DNA from: Peptococcaceae bacterium CEB3
Lineage (GTDB): Bacteria; Bacillota; Desulfitobacteriia; Desulfitobacteriales; Desulfitobacteriaceae
Direction: 5' to 3'
Assembly: GCA_001029295.1 (NCBI GenBank)
Contig: LDXJ01000063.1
Coordinates: forward strand, 124,001-188,000
Length of the DNA: 64,000 nt
How positions within the stretch are numbered: the first letter of the stretch is position 1; each line of letters starts with the position of its first letter. The translations under genes were made by a program, and so were the position numbers. Of this stretch, positions 8,081 to 17,106 are shown in pieces. The notes under the pieces were generated by a model, which had not been told where the DNA came from, searched no databases, and saw nothing but the letters and a program-made list of their open reading frames with translations.

Positions 8081-10582
8081 ATGGGGCTTCTCAGCAGCTT
8101 GCTCGATGATAACGCGCGTGAAATAAAAAGATATCAAAAGAAGGTTCAGGTCATAAATTCCCTGGAACCGTCCATCCATGCCCTAAGCGACGAACAGCTC
8201 AGGGATAAAACGGTGGAATTCCGGGGCAGGCTCGATCGGGGAGAGCCTTTGGACGACCTCCTGCCCGAAGCCTTCGCCGTGGTCAGGGAGGCGGCCCAGC
8301 GGGTTTTGGGGCAGCGACACTATGATGTCCAGCTGATTGGCGGCATGGTGCTGCACGACGGGCGCATCGCCGAAATGAAGACTGGCGAAGGAAAAACCCT
8401 GGTGGCCACTCTGCCTTCTTATCTCAACGCTTTAACCGGCGATGGCGTGCATGTCGTCACGGTCAACGATTACCTGGCTCGCCGTGACAGCGAATGGATG
8501 GGTCAAATCCACCGTTTCCTGGGGCTTTCCGTCGGGCTGATCGTGCACGGATTGGATTATGATCAGCGCCGAGAGAGTTATGCCGCCGATATCGCGTATG
8601 GAACCAACAATGAATTCGGTTTTGACTACCTGCGCGATAACATGGTTTCCAGGCCTGAGGGCCTGGTTCAGCGCGCTCTTAATTATGCCATCGTCGATGA
8701 AGTGGACTCTATCTTAATCGATGAAGCCAGGACCCCGTTGATTATTTCCGGTGAAGCGGACAAGCCGACAGAGTTGTACTTCCGGGTTGCCCGGGTCATT
8801 CCCCGCCTGACGCCGGAAACCGATTATCATGTCAATGAAAAGGATCGGGTCGTCACCCTGACGGAGCATGGGGTCGGCAGAGTAGAAAGCATGCTGGGTG
8901 TTGAGAATCTCTATGATGATTTGCATACGGAGTTAGCCCACCATGTCAATCAGGCCTTGAAAGCTCACACTTTATTTCGCCTGGATCGCGATTATGTGGT
9001 CAAGGACGGAGAAGTGATCATTGTCGACGAATTCACCGGCCGCCTGATGTTCGGCCGCCGCTACAGTGAGGGACTGCACCAGGCCATTGAAGCCAAAGAA
9101 GGGGTCAAGGTCGAGAAAGAATCGCAGACCCTGGCGACCATCACTTTCCAAAACTATTTCCGCATGTATGAGAAACTCGCCGGAATGACGGGTACCGCCC
9201 TGACGGAGGAGCCGGAATTCAAAAAGATCTATAAACTCGATGTGGTTGAGATACCGACTAACAGTCCCATGATCCGGGAGGATGTACCGGATGTGGTTTA
9301 CCGGACGGAAGAAGGCAAATTTAGTGCCGTGGTCGAAAGCATCGTCGAAAGACATGCCAAAGGTCAACCTGTCTTGGTCGGGACGATCTCAATTGAAAAA
9401 TCCGAACGTCTGAGTAAGATGCTGGAGATGCGCGGGGTGTCCCACCAGGTGTTGAATGCCAAATTTCATGAACAAGAGGCTCAAATCATCGCCGGGGCCG
9501 GTCAGCCGGGCACGGTGACGATCGCCACGAATATGGCCGGTCGGGGCACGGATATTGTCTTGGGGGAAGGGGTTCCTCAGTTGGGCGGGCTTCACATTAT
9601 CGGTACCGAACGCCACGAGTCCCGCCGGATAGACAACCAGTTGCGGGGCCGGTCCGGACGGCAGGGAGATCCCGGCTCATCTCAGTTCTTCATTTCCCTG
9701 GAAGACGATTTGATGCGGCTCTTCGGTTCGGAGAATATCATGGGCATCATGGATAAGTTGGGCATGGACGACACGGTGCCGATCGCGTCCAAAATGATTA
9801 CCCGCTCCATTGAGACCGCACAGCGCCGGGTTGAGAACAGGAACTTTGATATCCGGAAGAATGTTCTGGAATACGATGACGTCATGAACCAGCAGAGAGA
9901 AGTCATATACGCTCAGCGCCGTAAGGTTTTGACAGGTGAAAACCTGAAAGACAGCATTATGGAAATGCTGGAGAAAGTGGTCGCGGACACGGTGAACACG
10001 TTCGGCAGCGGCAGCCCCTACCCGGAAGAATGGGATTTGGAGAGTTTTCTCGAGTATTGCGACAACTCATTTCTGCCGGATCATGGGATCAGCGGGGAGG
10101 AGCTGAAACAACTAACCAAGGAAGAAGTACAAGAGTTGCTCACGGACAAGGCGATCGAGCTTTATGACCGGAGAGAGGAAGAATTCGGCCCGGAATTGAT
10201 GCGTGAAATCGAGCGCGCGGTCATGCTCCAAGTGGTAGACAGTAAGTGGATGGATCATCTGGATGCCATGGACCTCCTGCGCGAAGGGATAGGGCTTAGG
10301 GCTTACGGTCAAAGGGATCCGCTGGTGGAATATCGGCATGAGGGCTATGATATGTTCCAGGGCATGATCGACTCCATCCAGGAAGACATCATCCGCTACA
10401 TGGTGAGGGTTACTCCCCAGGTAAGGGAACAAGCTCCGGAGGAGCCGCAAAATTTGAGCACAAACCGGGACGAGGCGGAGCCGCTGAAACCGGTGCACAC
10501 CGGAGAAAAGATTGGACGCAACGAGCCTTGCCCCTGTGGCAGCGGCAAGAAATATAAGAACTGCTGCGGGGCAAAAAAGTGA
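8081..10582 (+). CDS. secA: Preprotein translocase ATPase SecA
   Basis: SecA is the ATPase motor that pushes unfolded preproteins through SecYEG. The protein has 833 residues, a normal length. The Walker A loop is in [14 protein letters not shown] near residue 99, the [19 protein letters not shown] stretch (DEAD-type box) near 206, the preprotein crosslinking domain between about 220 and 370, and motif VI in [15 protein letters not shown]. The C-terminus ends in a zinc-binding SEC-C motif, [13 protein letters not shown]. The leader upstream holds two types of short repeat and a large hairpin. prfB follows after 15 bases, the conserved Firmicutes order. Confidence 0.98.
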   Translation: MGLLSSLLDDNAREIKRYQKKVQVINSLEPSIHALSDEQLRDKTVEFRGRLDRGEPLDDLLPEAFAVVREAAQRVLGQRHYDVQLIGGMVLHDGRIAEMKTGEGKTLVATLPSYLNALTGDGVHVVTVNDYLARRDSEWMGQIHRFLGLSVGLIVHGLDYDQRRESYAADIAYGTNNEFGFDYLRDNMVSRPEGLVQRALNYAIVDEVDSILIDEARTPLIISGEADKPTELYFRVARVIPRLTPETDYHVNEKDRVVTLTEHGVGRVESMLGVENLYDDLHTELAHHVNQALKAHTLFRLDRDYVVKDGEVIIVDEFTGRLMFGRRYSEGLHQAIEAKEGVKVEKESQTLATITFQNYFRMYEKLAGMTGTALTEEPEFKKIYKLDVVEIPTNSPMIREDVPDVVYRTEEGKFSAVVESIVERHAKGQPVLVGTISIEKSERLSKMLEMRGVSHQVLNAKFHEQEAQIIAGAGQPGTVTIATNMAGRGTDIVLGEGVPQLGGLHIIGTERHESRRIDNQLRGRSGRQGDPGSSQFFISLEDDLMRLFGSENIMGIMDKLGMDDTVPIASKMITRSIETAQRRVENRNFDIRKNVLEYDDVMNQQREVIYAQRRKVLTGENLKDSIMEMLEKVVADTVNTFGSGSPYPEEWDLESFLEYCDNSFLPDHGISGEELKQLTKEEVQELLTDKAIELYDRREEEFGPELMREIERAVMLQVVDSKWMDHLDAMDLLREGIGLRAYGQRDPLVEYRHEGYDMFQGMIDSIQEDIIRYMVRVTPQVREQAPEEPQNLSTNRDEAEPLKPVHTGEKIGRNEPCPCGSGKKYKNCCGAKK

Positions 10583-10597
10583 GAAAGGGTGACGAAG

Positions 10598-11708
10598 TTG
10601 TTATCGGATTGGAAACGGGAAATTGAAGATCTAGAAATGCGTTTGGCAGATTTGAGGGTTTCTCTTTGACGTCGCCGGGCGTGGAGAAAAAATAGCCTCT
10701 TTGGAGCAAGATTTGCGCCGGCCCGATTTTTGGGACGATCCGGCCTCCGCTCAAAAAACCATGCAGGAATTGGCCTATCACCAGGGCAAAGTCAAAACCT
10801 ATCAGGATCTGGCGCAAGAAGAGGGAGATCTGAAGGCCTTGTGGGAACTGGCTGTTGAGGAAGATGACCCCGGTCTGGAGCCGGAGATCTCTCAGACGGT
10901 CCGGGCCTTGCAAGACCATTTCCGGGAACTCGAACTGGAGATCCTGCTAAGCGGGCCTTATGACCGCAACAACGCGATCTTTACACTGCACGCGGGGGCA
11001 GGCGGCACGGAAGCCCAAGACTGGGTCTCCATGCTCTACCGCATGTTCGTGCGTTGGGGGGAAAGGCGCGGGTTCAAAGTGGAGACACTCGACCTTCTTC
11101 CGGGCGAAGAGGCCGGGATCAAAAGTTGCACTTTTTCTCTGGCCGGTGAAAACGCCTATGGTTATGCCAAGGCGGAAAAGGGGGTGCACCGTTTGGTGCG
11201 TATATCTCCTTTCGACGCCTCCGGCCGGCGCCACACCTCGTTTGCCTCGGTCGACGTCATTCCCGAGGTGACGGATGATGCCGAGATCAATATTGACCCC
11301 GAGGATTTGAAAGTGGACACCTACCGTTCAGGCGGGGCCGGCGGTCAGCATGTCAATAAGACAGACTCGGCGGTGCGCATTACCCATTTGCCGAGCGGGA
11401 TTGTCGTTCAGTGCCAGAACGAACGCTCCCAGATTCAGAACAGGGCGACCGCTATGCGTATCCTGGCGGCTAAGCTTTTGGAGCTCAAGCGCAAACAACA
11501 GGAAGAAGAAATCTCGGAAATTCGCGGTGAACAGCACGAGATTGCTTGGGGCAGCCAGATCCGTTCGTATGTGTTCCACCCATACAGTATGGTCAAGGAC
11601 CACCGGACGAATGTGGAGACCGCCAATGTGGCCGCCGTGATGGACGGGGAGATCGACGATTTTGTCGCCGCTTTTCTGCAGTTGACCAAAGGAGAGGGGC
11701 AATTTTGA
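10598..11708 (+). CDS. prfB: Peptide chain release factor 2, with programmed +1 frameshift
   Basis: RF2 recognises UGA and UAA stop codons. The first 23 codons run from a TTG at 10598 to an in-frame TGA at 10667-10669, then the rest is in the +1 frame from GAC at 10668. The slippery site is CTT TGA C, preceded by the internal Shine-Dalgarno-like GAGGG at 10653-10657, the classical autoregulatory RF2 frameshift: low RF2 lets the ribosome slip. The joined product has 369 residues. SPFDASGRRHTSFASV (with the RF2 SPF tripeptide region) and the catalytic GGQ loop in SGGAGGQHVNKTDSAV are present. AAAGGGTG precedes the TTG start. It may be co-transcribed with secA. Confidence 0.95.
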
Positions 11709-11723
11709 AAGGGGCCAAGTGCT

Positions 11724-12560
11724 TTGGATAAAGATGTATTGGAATTAAAGCGGATGGCCAACCGCCTGCGGCAGGATATTCTGACCATGCTGGTTCCGGC
11801 CAAAAGCGGTCATCCGGGCGGCAGCCTTTCCGCGGCCGAGATTGTGGCCGTCCTCTATTTTCGGGAAATGCGGCTGCGCCCGCAAGAACCCCATTGGGCT
11901 GAGAGAGACCGGTTTGTTCTCAGCAAGGGACATGCCGCTCCCGTCTTGTACGCGGCTCTGGCGGAGAAAGGCTATTTTCCGCGGGAGGAGCTTTTGGGTC
12001 TGCGCCAGACCGGACGCATGCTCCAGGGACATCCGGATATGAAAAAGACTCCCGGCGTGGACATGTCGACAGGCTCCTTGGGCCAAGGGCTCTCGGCCGC
12101 CAACGGCATGGCTTTGGCGGGTAAGCTGGACAAGAAAGATTACAGGGTCTATGTTCTGCTTGGGGACGGGGAAATGGCGGAAGGCCAAGTCTGGGAGGCG
12201 GCCATGGCCTCGGCGCACTTCAAGCTCGACAACCTGACCGCCATTTTGGACCTGAACGGACTGCAGATCGACGGGCGCACGGACGAGGTGATGTCCAGCG
12301 CACCCCTGCCCGAAAAATGGCGGGCCTTCGGCTGGCAAGTGATCGAAGTGGACGGACATGATGTTGAGGCCTTGCGGCAGGCTCTGGTTGAGGCTAAGAC
12401 GACCCAAGGGCGTCCGACGATTCTCATTGCCAAAACGGTCAAAGGGAAAGGGGTCTCCTTCATGGAGAATGCCGTGGGCTGGCACGGTGCCGCTCCGAGT
12501 GCCGAACAGGCGAAACAAGGGCTGGAAGAGTTACGGGAGGAGGCGGCACACCTTGGCTGA
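11724..12560 (+). CDS. Transketolase, N-terminal (TPP-binding) subunit
   Basis: A 278-residue subunit equal to the N-terminal half of transketolase, which moves two-carbon ketol units between sugar phosphates in the pentose phosphate pathway. Typical motifs are SGHPGGSLSAAEIV near residue 30, SKGHAAPVLYAAL near 70, the thiamine diphosphate motif GDGEMAEGQ with NLTAILDLNGLQ near 150-180, and GWHGAAPS at the C-terminus. Splitting into two genes is usual in many anaerobes and archaea. A TTG start follows AAAGGGG. It overlaps the next gene by 8 bases, indicating translational coupling of the two subunits. Confidence 0.93.
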   Translation: MDKDVLELKRMANRLRQDILTMLVPAKSGHPGGSLSAAEIVAVLYFREMRLRPQEPHWAERDRFVLSKGHAAPVLYAALAEKGYFPREELLGLRQTGRMLQGHPDMKKTPGVDMSTGSLGQGLSAANGMALAGKLDKKDYRVYVLLGDGEMAEGQVWEAAMASAHFKLDNLTAILDLNGLQIDGRTDEVMSSAPLPEKWRAFGWQVIEVDGHDVEALRQALVEAKTTQGRPTILIAKTVKGKGVSFMENAVGWHGAAPSAEQAKQGLEELREEAAHLG

Positions 12561-13494
12561 GAAAGAAGCGACACGGAATGCCTACGGCCGGGCTCTTTTA
12601 GCCCTGGGGGCCGAAAACCCGGACGTGGTCGTCCTGGACGCTGATTTATCCAAATCCACTAAGACAGCTGATTTTGGCAAGAAATATCCGGACCGTTTTT
12701 TTAATATGGGCATAGCCGAACAAAATCTCATCGGTACGGCAGCCGGGCTGGCAACCGCGGGCAAGATCCCTTTTGCCAGTACTTTCGCGGTCTTTGCCAC
12801 AGGCAGGGCCTTTGAGCAGATCCGGAATTCCGTCGCTTATCCCAAACTAAACGTCAAGATCGCGGCGACCCACGCCGGCATCACGGTGGGGGAAGACGGG
12901 GGTTCGCACCAGGCCGTTGAGGACGTGGCGATCATGCGGGCTTTACCGAACATGACGGTTTTGGTCCCGGCCGACGGAGTGGAAACCCGCCAGATGATTT
13001 TGGCGGCGGCCCGGTACGACGGTCCTGTTTACATCCGCATGGGGCGGCTGGACGTTCCCGTCCTCTATGACGATTCCTACCGTTTCCAAATCGGCCGGGC
13101 CAGCATCCTGCGTCAAGGAAGGGATGCGGCTGTCATGGCCAATGGGGTTATGGTGGCCCCGGCCCTGGAGGCGGCCGAAGAACTGGCTCAGGAGGGTCTG
13201 GATATTTCGGTGGTAAATGTGTCCACAGTCAAGCCGCTGGACGTGGAGACGATCGTGCGGGTGGCGCAAGGGGTCAGGGCAATGGTCAGTGCCGAAGAAC
13301 ACAATGTGATCGGTGGTCTGGGCAGCGCCATTGCCGAGGCCTTGGCGGAGCATCATCCTCTGCCACTGGAGCGGGTGGGCTTAAAAGATGTTTTCGGCGA
13401 GTCCGGCCGTCCCCAGGAACTCCTGGAGAAATTCGGCTTAACTTGGAAAGATATTGTGGCCGCCCTGCGCAAGGCCCTCAGCCGCACGCGCTAG
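12553..13494 (+). CDS. Transketolase, C-terminal (pyrimidine-binding) subunit
   Basis: A 313-residue subunit with the pyrimidine domain (VVLDADLSKSTKTADF, FFNMGIAEQNLIGTAAGLA with the catalytic Glu of the GIAEQ motif, and TVGEDGGSHQAVEDVAIMR) and the C-terminal transketolase domain from about residue 195 (VNVSTVKPLDVETIV). The frame is open far upstream to 12358, but that reads antisense-like sequence inside the N-subunit gene. The TTG at 12553 has GGGAGGAGG upstream and begins LAEKEATRNAYGRAL, the normal N-terminus. It functions with the 11724-12560 product. Confidence 0.93.
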   Translation: MAEKEATRNAYGRALLALGAENPDVVVLDADLSKSTKTADFGKKYPDRFFNMGIAEQNLIGTAAGLATAGKIPFASTFAVFATGRAFEQIRNSVAYPKLNVKIAATHAGITVGEDGGSHQAVEDVAIMRALPNMTVLVPADGVETRQMILAAARYDGPVYIRMGRLDVPVLYDDSYRFQIGRASILRQGRDAAVMANGVMVAPALEAAEELAQEGLDISVVNVSTVKPLDVETIVRVAQGVRAMVSAEEHNVIGGLGSAIAEALAEHHPLPLERVGLKDVFGESGRPQELLEKFGLTWKDIVAALRKALSRTR

Positions 13495-13523
13495 CGGTTG
13501 CGGGAATTCCACGCACCCTTTTC

Positions 13524-13547
13524 AGCGTCTCCGGGGAGACGCTTTTT
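13524..13547 (+). terminator. Rho-independent terminator after the transketolase genes
   Basis: AGCGTCTCC (13524-13532) pairs with GGAGACGCT (13535-13543) across a GG loop, followed by TTTT. A second, weaker inverted pair (GGAAGAAGCG at about 13614-13623 with CGCTTCTTTCC at 13639-13649) lies further on. No other feature is seen in the 260 bases before ftsE. Confidence 0.8.
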
Positions 13548-13754
13548 CCGCGTGTCGGCCCTTATGCCGCCAAGGCAGCACCGTCAGAACATGAAAACGA
13601 GTGTCCGGGCGGGGGAAGAAGCGGCCCGCCGCTAGATGGCGCTTCTTTCCAGGCGGATTGCAAAACTTTTAACAGGAAATTCGCGTCTTGTGTCGAATTT
13701 TAAGTACAAACGCCTGAGAGAATGGAGAAAGGTATCTGAACCAAGGAGGTTCTC

Positions 13755-14441
13755 ATGATCCAACTGACAAACGTTTCTAAGATTTACCCGAATGGTGCTA
13801 AGGCTTTGGCCGATGTGAGCCTGCGCATCGGCAAAGGGGAATTCGTCTTCTTAGTGGGCCCGAGCGGGGCTGGCAAGTCAACCCTCATCCGGCTCCTTTA
13901 CCGGGAAGAGCATCCGAGCCGGGGGCTGGTCTCCTTCAACGGGCAGAATCTGGTCCGCATGAAAGAACGGGAGGTTCCTTTTTTACGGCGGAAGATCGGG
14001 GTCATCTTTCAAGATTTTAAACTGCTGCCGCGCAAAACCGTGCGGGAGAATGTAGGCTTTGCTCTGGAGGTTCTCGGCCTGCAGAGGCATGAGGTAGCGG
14101 TTCGGGCCGAGAAGGCTCTGGAATTGGTGGGTCTGACCAAGAAGCTCAAAGCCTTTCCACATCAATTGTCCGGAGGCGAACAGCAACGGGTTTGCGTGGC
14201 CCGAGCCATCGTCAATGATCCGGCTCTGTTGATGGCGGATGAACCCACCGGTAATTTGGACCCGGATACGTCTTGGGAGATCATGGATTTGCTGCACAAC
14301 ATTAATAAAAAAGGCACAACCGTCGTTATGGCGACCCATGCCAAAGACATCGTCGACCAAATGAAGAAACGCGTCGTGGCGATTGAGCAGGGACGGATCG
14401 CCCGGGACGACGAAAAAGGGGGCTACGGTTATGAGCTTTAG
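13755..14441 (+). CDS. ftsE: Cell division ATP-binding protein FtsE
   Basis: FtsE is the ABC-type ATPase that, with FtsX, controls peptidoglycan hydrolases during division or elongation (and sporulation in some Firmicutes). It has 228 residues, with Walker A GPSGAGKSTL near residue 37, Q-loop VIFQDFKLLP, signature LSGGEQQRV near 137 and Walker B LLMADEPTGNLDP. A perfect AAGGAGG lies 6 bases upstream of the ATG. The next gene starts within its last codons. Confidence 0.96.
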   Translation: MIQLTNVSKIYPNGAKALADVSLRIGKGEFVFLVGPSGAGKSTLIRLLYREEHPSRGLVSFNGQNLVRMKEREVPFLRRKIGVIFQDFKLLPRKTVRENVGFALEVLGLQRHEVAVRAEKALELVGLTKKLKAFPHQLSGGEQQRVCVARAIVNDPALLMADEPTGNLDPDTSWEIMDLLHNINKKGTTVVMATHAKDIVDQMKKRVVAIEQGRIARDDEKGGYGYEL

Positions 14442-15321
14442 CTCAGCCAAGTACGTCCTGCGGGAAACGTTGAGTTCCGTCAAACGCAACCTTTGGTTGA
14501 GCATCGCGTCTGTGATGACGGTGATGGTGTCCTTGATTATTTTGGGCTTTTCGGCTTTTTTCCTGGCCAACACCTCGAATGTCGCGCAGAGTTTTGAATC
14601 CCAGGTGGAGATTTCGGCGTTTGTGCATACGAATGTGCCCGAGACTCAGGTTCAGGCTCTGGAAACTAAAATTAAGGCCATGCCCGGGGTGTCGTCCGTG
14701 GTTTTGGTAACCAAGGCGCAAGGTTTAGCTCAATTTGGTCAATCCTTGGGCAAGGCCGGGGGAAACCTCGTCTCCGATTTGGCGGGAACGAATCCCCTCC
14801 CCGACAAATTTACGATCAAAGCAACCGATCCCCGGCGAGTCCAGACTCTGGCCGATCAACTCCGACAGTTTACGGAATTGAAAAGCGTGCGTTACGGGCA
14901 AGGCGTGGTGGATCGGCTGCTGCAGTTCACGCGCTGGCTGCGCTGGATGGGAGCCGGCGTCATTATCGCTTTCGGGGCAGCCGCGGTGGTTTTGATTTCC
15001 ATAAACATCAAGATGAATGTCTTTTCCCGTAGGCGGGAGATTCAAATCATGAAGCTGGTCGGAGCCAGCAACTGGTTCATCCGCTGGCCCTTTCTGGTCG
15101 AGGGGCTCTTTCTCGGCCTGGCAGGGGGAATTTTGGCTGCCATTTTGGTGGGGACAGGGTACAATTGGCTGGCAGGGTACGTGAGCAGCACCCTGGCTTT
15201 CCTGCCTGTCGTGCGTAGCACTTGGCTTTTCTGGCAGGTCCAAACGAGTTTACTGGTTCTGGGGATGGTCATCGGCGCCGCGGGCAGCGCGCTGTCCCTG
15301 CGCAAATTCCTGAATGTCTAA
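14431..15321 (+). CDS. ftsX: Cell division membrane protein FtsX
   Basis: A 296-residue FtsX with a cytoplasmic N-terminus (SSAKYVLRETLSSVKRNLWL), a first transmembrane segment at about 22-45, an extracellular domain to about 165 and three more membrane segments at about 170-195, 220-245 and 265-288. The ORF extends upstream to 14383 but the ATG at 14431 gives the conserved N-terminus and overlaps the ftsE stop by 11 bases. FtsX anchors FtsE and transmits its ATPase cycle to hydrolase activators outside the cell. The murein hydrolase gene that often follows is absent; a processing protease follows instead. Confidence 0.95.
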   Translation: MSFSSAKYVLRETLSSVKRNLWLSIASVMTVMVSLIILGFSAFFLANTSNVAQSFESQVEISAFVHTNVPETQVQALETKIKAMPGVSSVVLVTKAQGLAQFGQSLGKAGGNLVSDLAGTNPLPDKFTIKATDPRRVQTLADQLRQFTELKSVRYGQGVVDRLLQFTRWLRWMGAGVIIAFGAAAVVLISINIKMNVFSRRREIQIMKLVGASNWFIRWPFLVEGLFLGLAGGILAAILVGTGYNWLAGYVSSTLAFLPVVRSTWLFWQVQTSLLVLGMVIGAAGSALSLRKFLNV

Positions 15322-15469
15322 GATTGTCGGAGGGCGGGGCCGCGGAGGCCCCCGCTCGAATTCGGGAAACCGTGGGGGAATGTCGCCAGCCGGATGAGCA
15401 TATACTAACAGCGGTCCGGACAAACCGGTGGTCAGACCCGACAAGGGATGACCGGGAAGGAGCACACGC

Positions 15470-16654
15470 TTGGGGGAGAGAAATTGGCGTAAGATTTGGC
15501 AGCACGTTGCCATTGTCTTAGTAATAGTCCTTGCTCTGATGTCTGCCACGGTCGGGGGAGCGGTGGCGCTCAACGTCGATCACTTGGGCCGCTTGGCCCA
15601 AGTACTCGAACTGATACACAGCCAGTATCTTGATAAAGCTTCGGGAGATCAACTGGTGGACGGCGCGATTAAGGGGATGGTGGATTCCCTGGGTGACCCG
15701 TATTCTACTTATATGGACGCCTCCGACAACCAGCAGTTAATGGATTTAATTTATGGGCAGTTCGGGGGTGTGGGAATCGTTCTCAGCCTGAAGGATCCGA
15801 AGAAACTGACCGTCCTGCAGACGATCAAGAACACTCCGGCCGCGAAGGCCGGGATCTTGCCCGGGGACGTCATCGTGAAGATTGACAATGTCGATACCTC
15901 AAGCATTGGCCAGGACAAAGCGGTAGCCCTGATGCGCGGGGACCCGGGAACAAAGGTCACCTTGGAGGTTTATCGGGCGAGCGAGAAGAAGACGCTCACC
16001 CTGACCATGACCCGGGAGAATATCAGTGTGCCCACGGTGGAAGGCGAGCCGTTGCCCGGACACCCGGACATTGCTTATATCGACATTTCCCAGTTTTCCA
16101 CCGATACCGGGCCTGAACTGGCGCAAGTCCTAAAATCGATGGATATTCAAAAGTACAAAGGGGTTATTCTCGATTTGCGCTACAACCACGGCGGGGAACT
16201 GAACGCGGCGGTCAAGGTGGCGAGTGATTTCGTCACTCCGGGCCCGGTCGTCTATATTGTGGACAAACAAGGGCATGTGACCACGAAAATGGCGGAAAAC
16301 ACCTATATTAACAAGCCCTTGGTGGTCTTGGTCAATGAAGAGACCGCTTCCGCGGCGGAGATCGTTTCGGGAGCTATCCGGGACAGGAAGACGGGAACCT
16401 TGGTTGGAGTGAAGACCTTCGGCAAAGGGATCGTGCAGACGATCTTTCAGCTCGACAGCGGGACGAGTGTAAAACTGACCACGGCCAAATACCTCACTCC
16501 GGATAAAATCAGTATCAACAAAAAAGGGATTGAACCGGATATTCAGGTGAAATTGCCCAAGGATGAGAAGGCCACGGTCCTCCCGCTCGATACGAATTTT
16601 GATCCCCAACTGGTGCAGGCTCTGCAAACTTTAGAAGCAAAAATGAATCGCTAG
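15470..16654 (+). CDS. Carboxyl-terminal processing protease, S41 family
   Basis: A 394-residue secreted or membrane-anchored S41A peptidase. One N-terminal hydrophobic segment (residues 12-33) precedes a PDZ domain at about 95-175 (GGVGIVLSL, AAKAGILPGDVIVKID), followed by the tail-specific protease core. The catalytic Ser is in ETASAAEIVSGA near residue 293 and the Lys in KTFGKGIVQ near 318. It lies behind ftsEX, an arrangement seen in Firmicutes where CtpA-type proteases act on envelope proteins. The TTG start is preceded by GGGAAGGAG. The 148-base gap before it has a TATACT at 15401 without a good -35. Confidence 0.93.
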   Translation: MGERNWRKIWQHVAIVLVIVLALMSATVGGAVALNVDHLGRLAQVLELIHSQYLDKASGDQLVDGAIKGMVDSLGDPYSTYMDASDNQQLMDLIYGQFGGVGIVLSLKDPKKLTVLQTIKNTPAAKAGILPGDVIVKIDNVDTSSIGQDKAVALMRGDPGTKVTLEVYRASEKKTLTLTMTRENISVPTVEGEPLPGHPDIAYIDISQFSTDTGPELAQVLKSMDIQKYKGVILDLRYNHGGELNAAVKVASDFVTPGPVVYIVDKQGHVTTKMAENTYINKPLVVLVNEETASAAEIVSGAIRDRKTGTLVGVKTFGKGIVQTIFQLDSGTSVKLTTAKYLTPDKISINKKGIEPDIQVKLPKDEKATVLPLDTNFDPQLVQALQTLEAKMNR

Positions 16655-16678
16655 AATGCGGTATCCCCTCTGCTCATA

Positions 16679-17017
16679 TTAAGCGAACATGTGAGTTAAA
16701 ATAACGCTGATGACGCTGAGGACTATCGAGCCGAGCAGGGCGCTGCCGAAGCCGCGGACGCTGAAGCCCGGGACCAGACGGGCTGTCAGTAACAGCATCA
16801 AAGCGTTGATAACTAAGGTGAACAAGCCGAGGGTGACAATTTGGAGCGGGAAGGTAAAGAAGGAAAGAACCGGTCTAATGAGGGTATTGGCGAGGCCCCA
16901 AACGAGTGCCGCCCAAACGGCTGTGGAGGGCCGGGAGAGATGGAGGCCGGGAACGAAAAGCGTAGTGAGAAGAAGAGCAACGGAGTTAATCAACCAACGC
17001 GCCAGCAAACCGAACAT
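16679..17017 (-). CDS. Small four-helix membrane protein, phage holin family 4 type
   Basis: A 112-residue very hydrophobic protein with four membrane segments (about residues 5-25, 30-50, 55-77 and 88-111) and the family-like stretches WGLANTLIRPVLSFFTFPLQ and LVINALMLLLTARLVPGF. This matches the widespread bacterial DUF360/phage holin family 4 proteins, whose role in host cells is unknown. There is no phage context, so lysis is not implied. AAGGAGGGG precedes the ATG by 8 bases. It runs opposite to its neighbours. Confidence 0.88.
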   Translation of the reverse strand: MFGLLARWLINSVALLLTTLFVPGLHLSRPSTAVWAALVWGLANTLIRPVLSFFTFPLQIVTLGLFTLVINALMLLLTARLVPGFSVRGFGSALLGSIVLSVISVILTHMFA

Positions 17018-17106
17018 CTAAGACCCCTCCTTGGGTTTTTCATTTGAATTTTTCCGGGCAATGGGGGAAAACTAGGGGCACACGGGCATGGAAAGGAGAG
17101 TGTCCC

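Noticed and set aside
7835-8179. Leftward 114-residue ORF across the hpf-secA gap
   Set aside because: It covers the decamer repeat and the start of secA; its repetitive ISIHRFTSVYIALHQF stretch simply reflects the DNA repeat.
16679-17017. Holin-like gene considered as a sign of a prophage
   Set aside because: No other phage genes lie nearby; this family is common as a chromosomal membrane protein.
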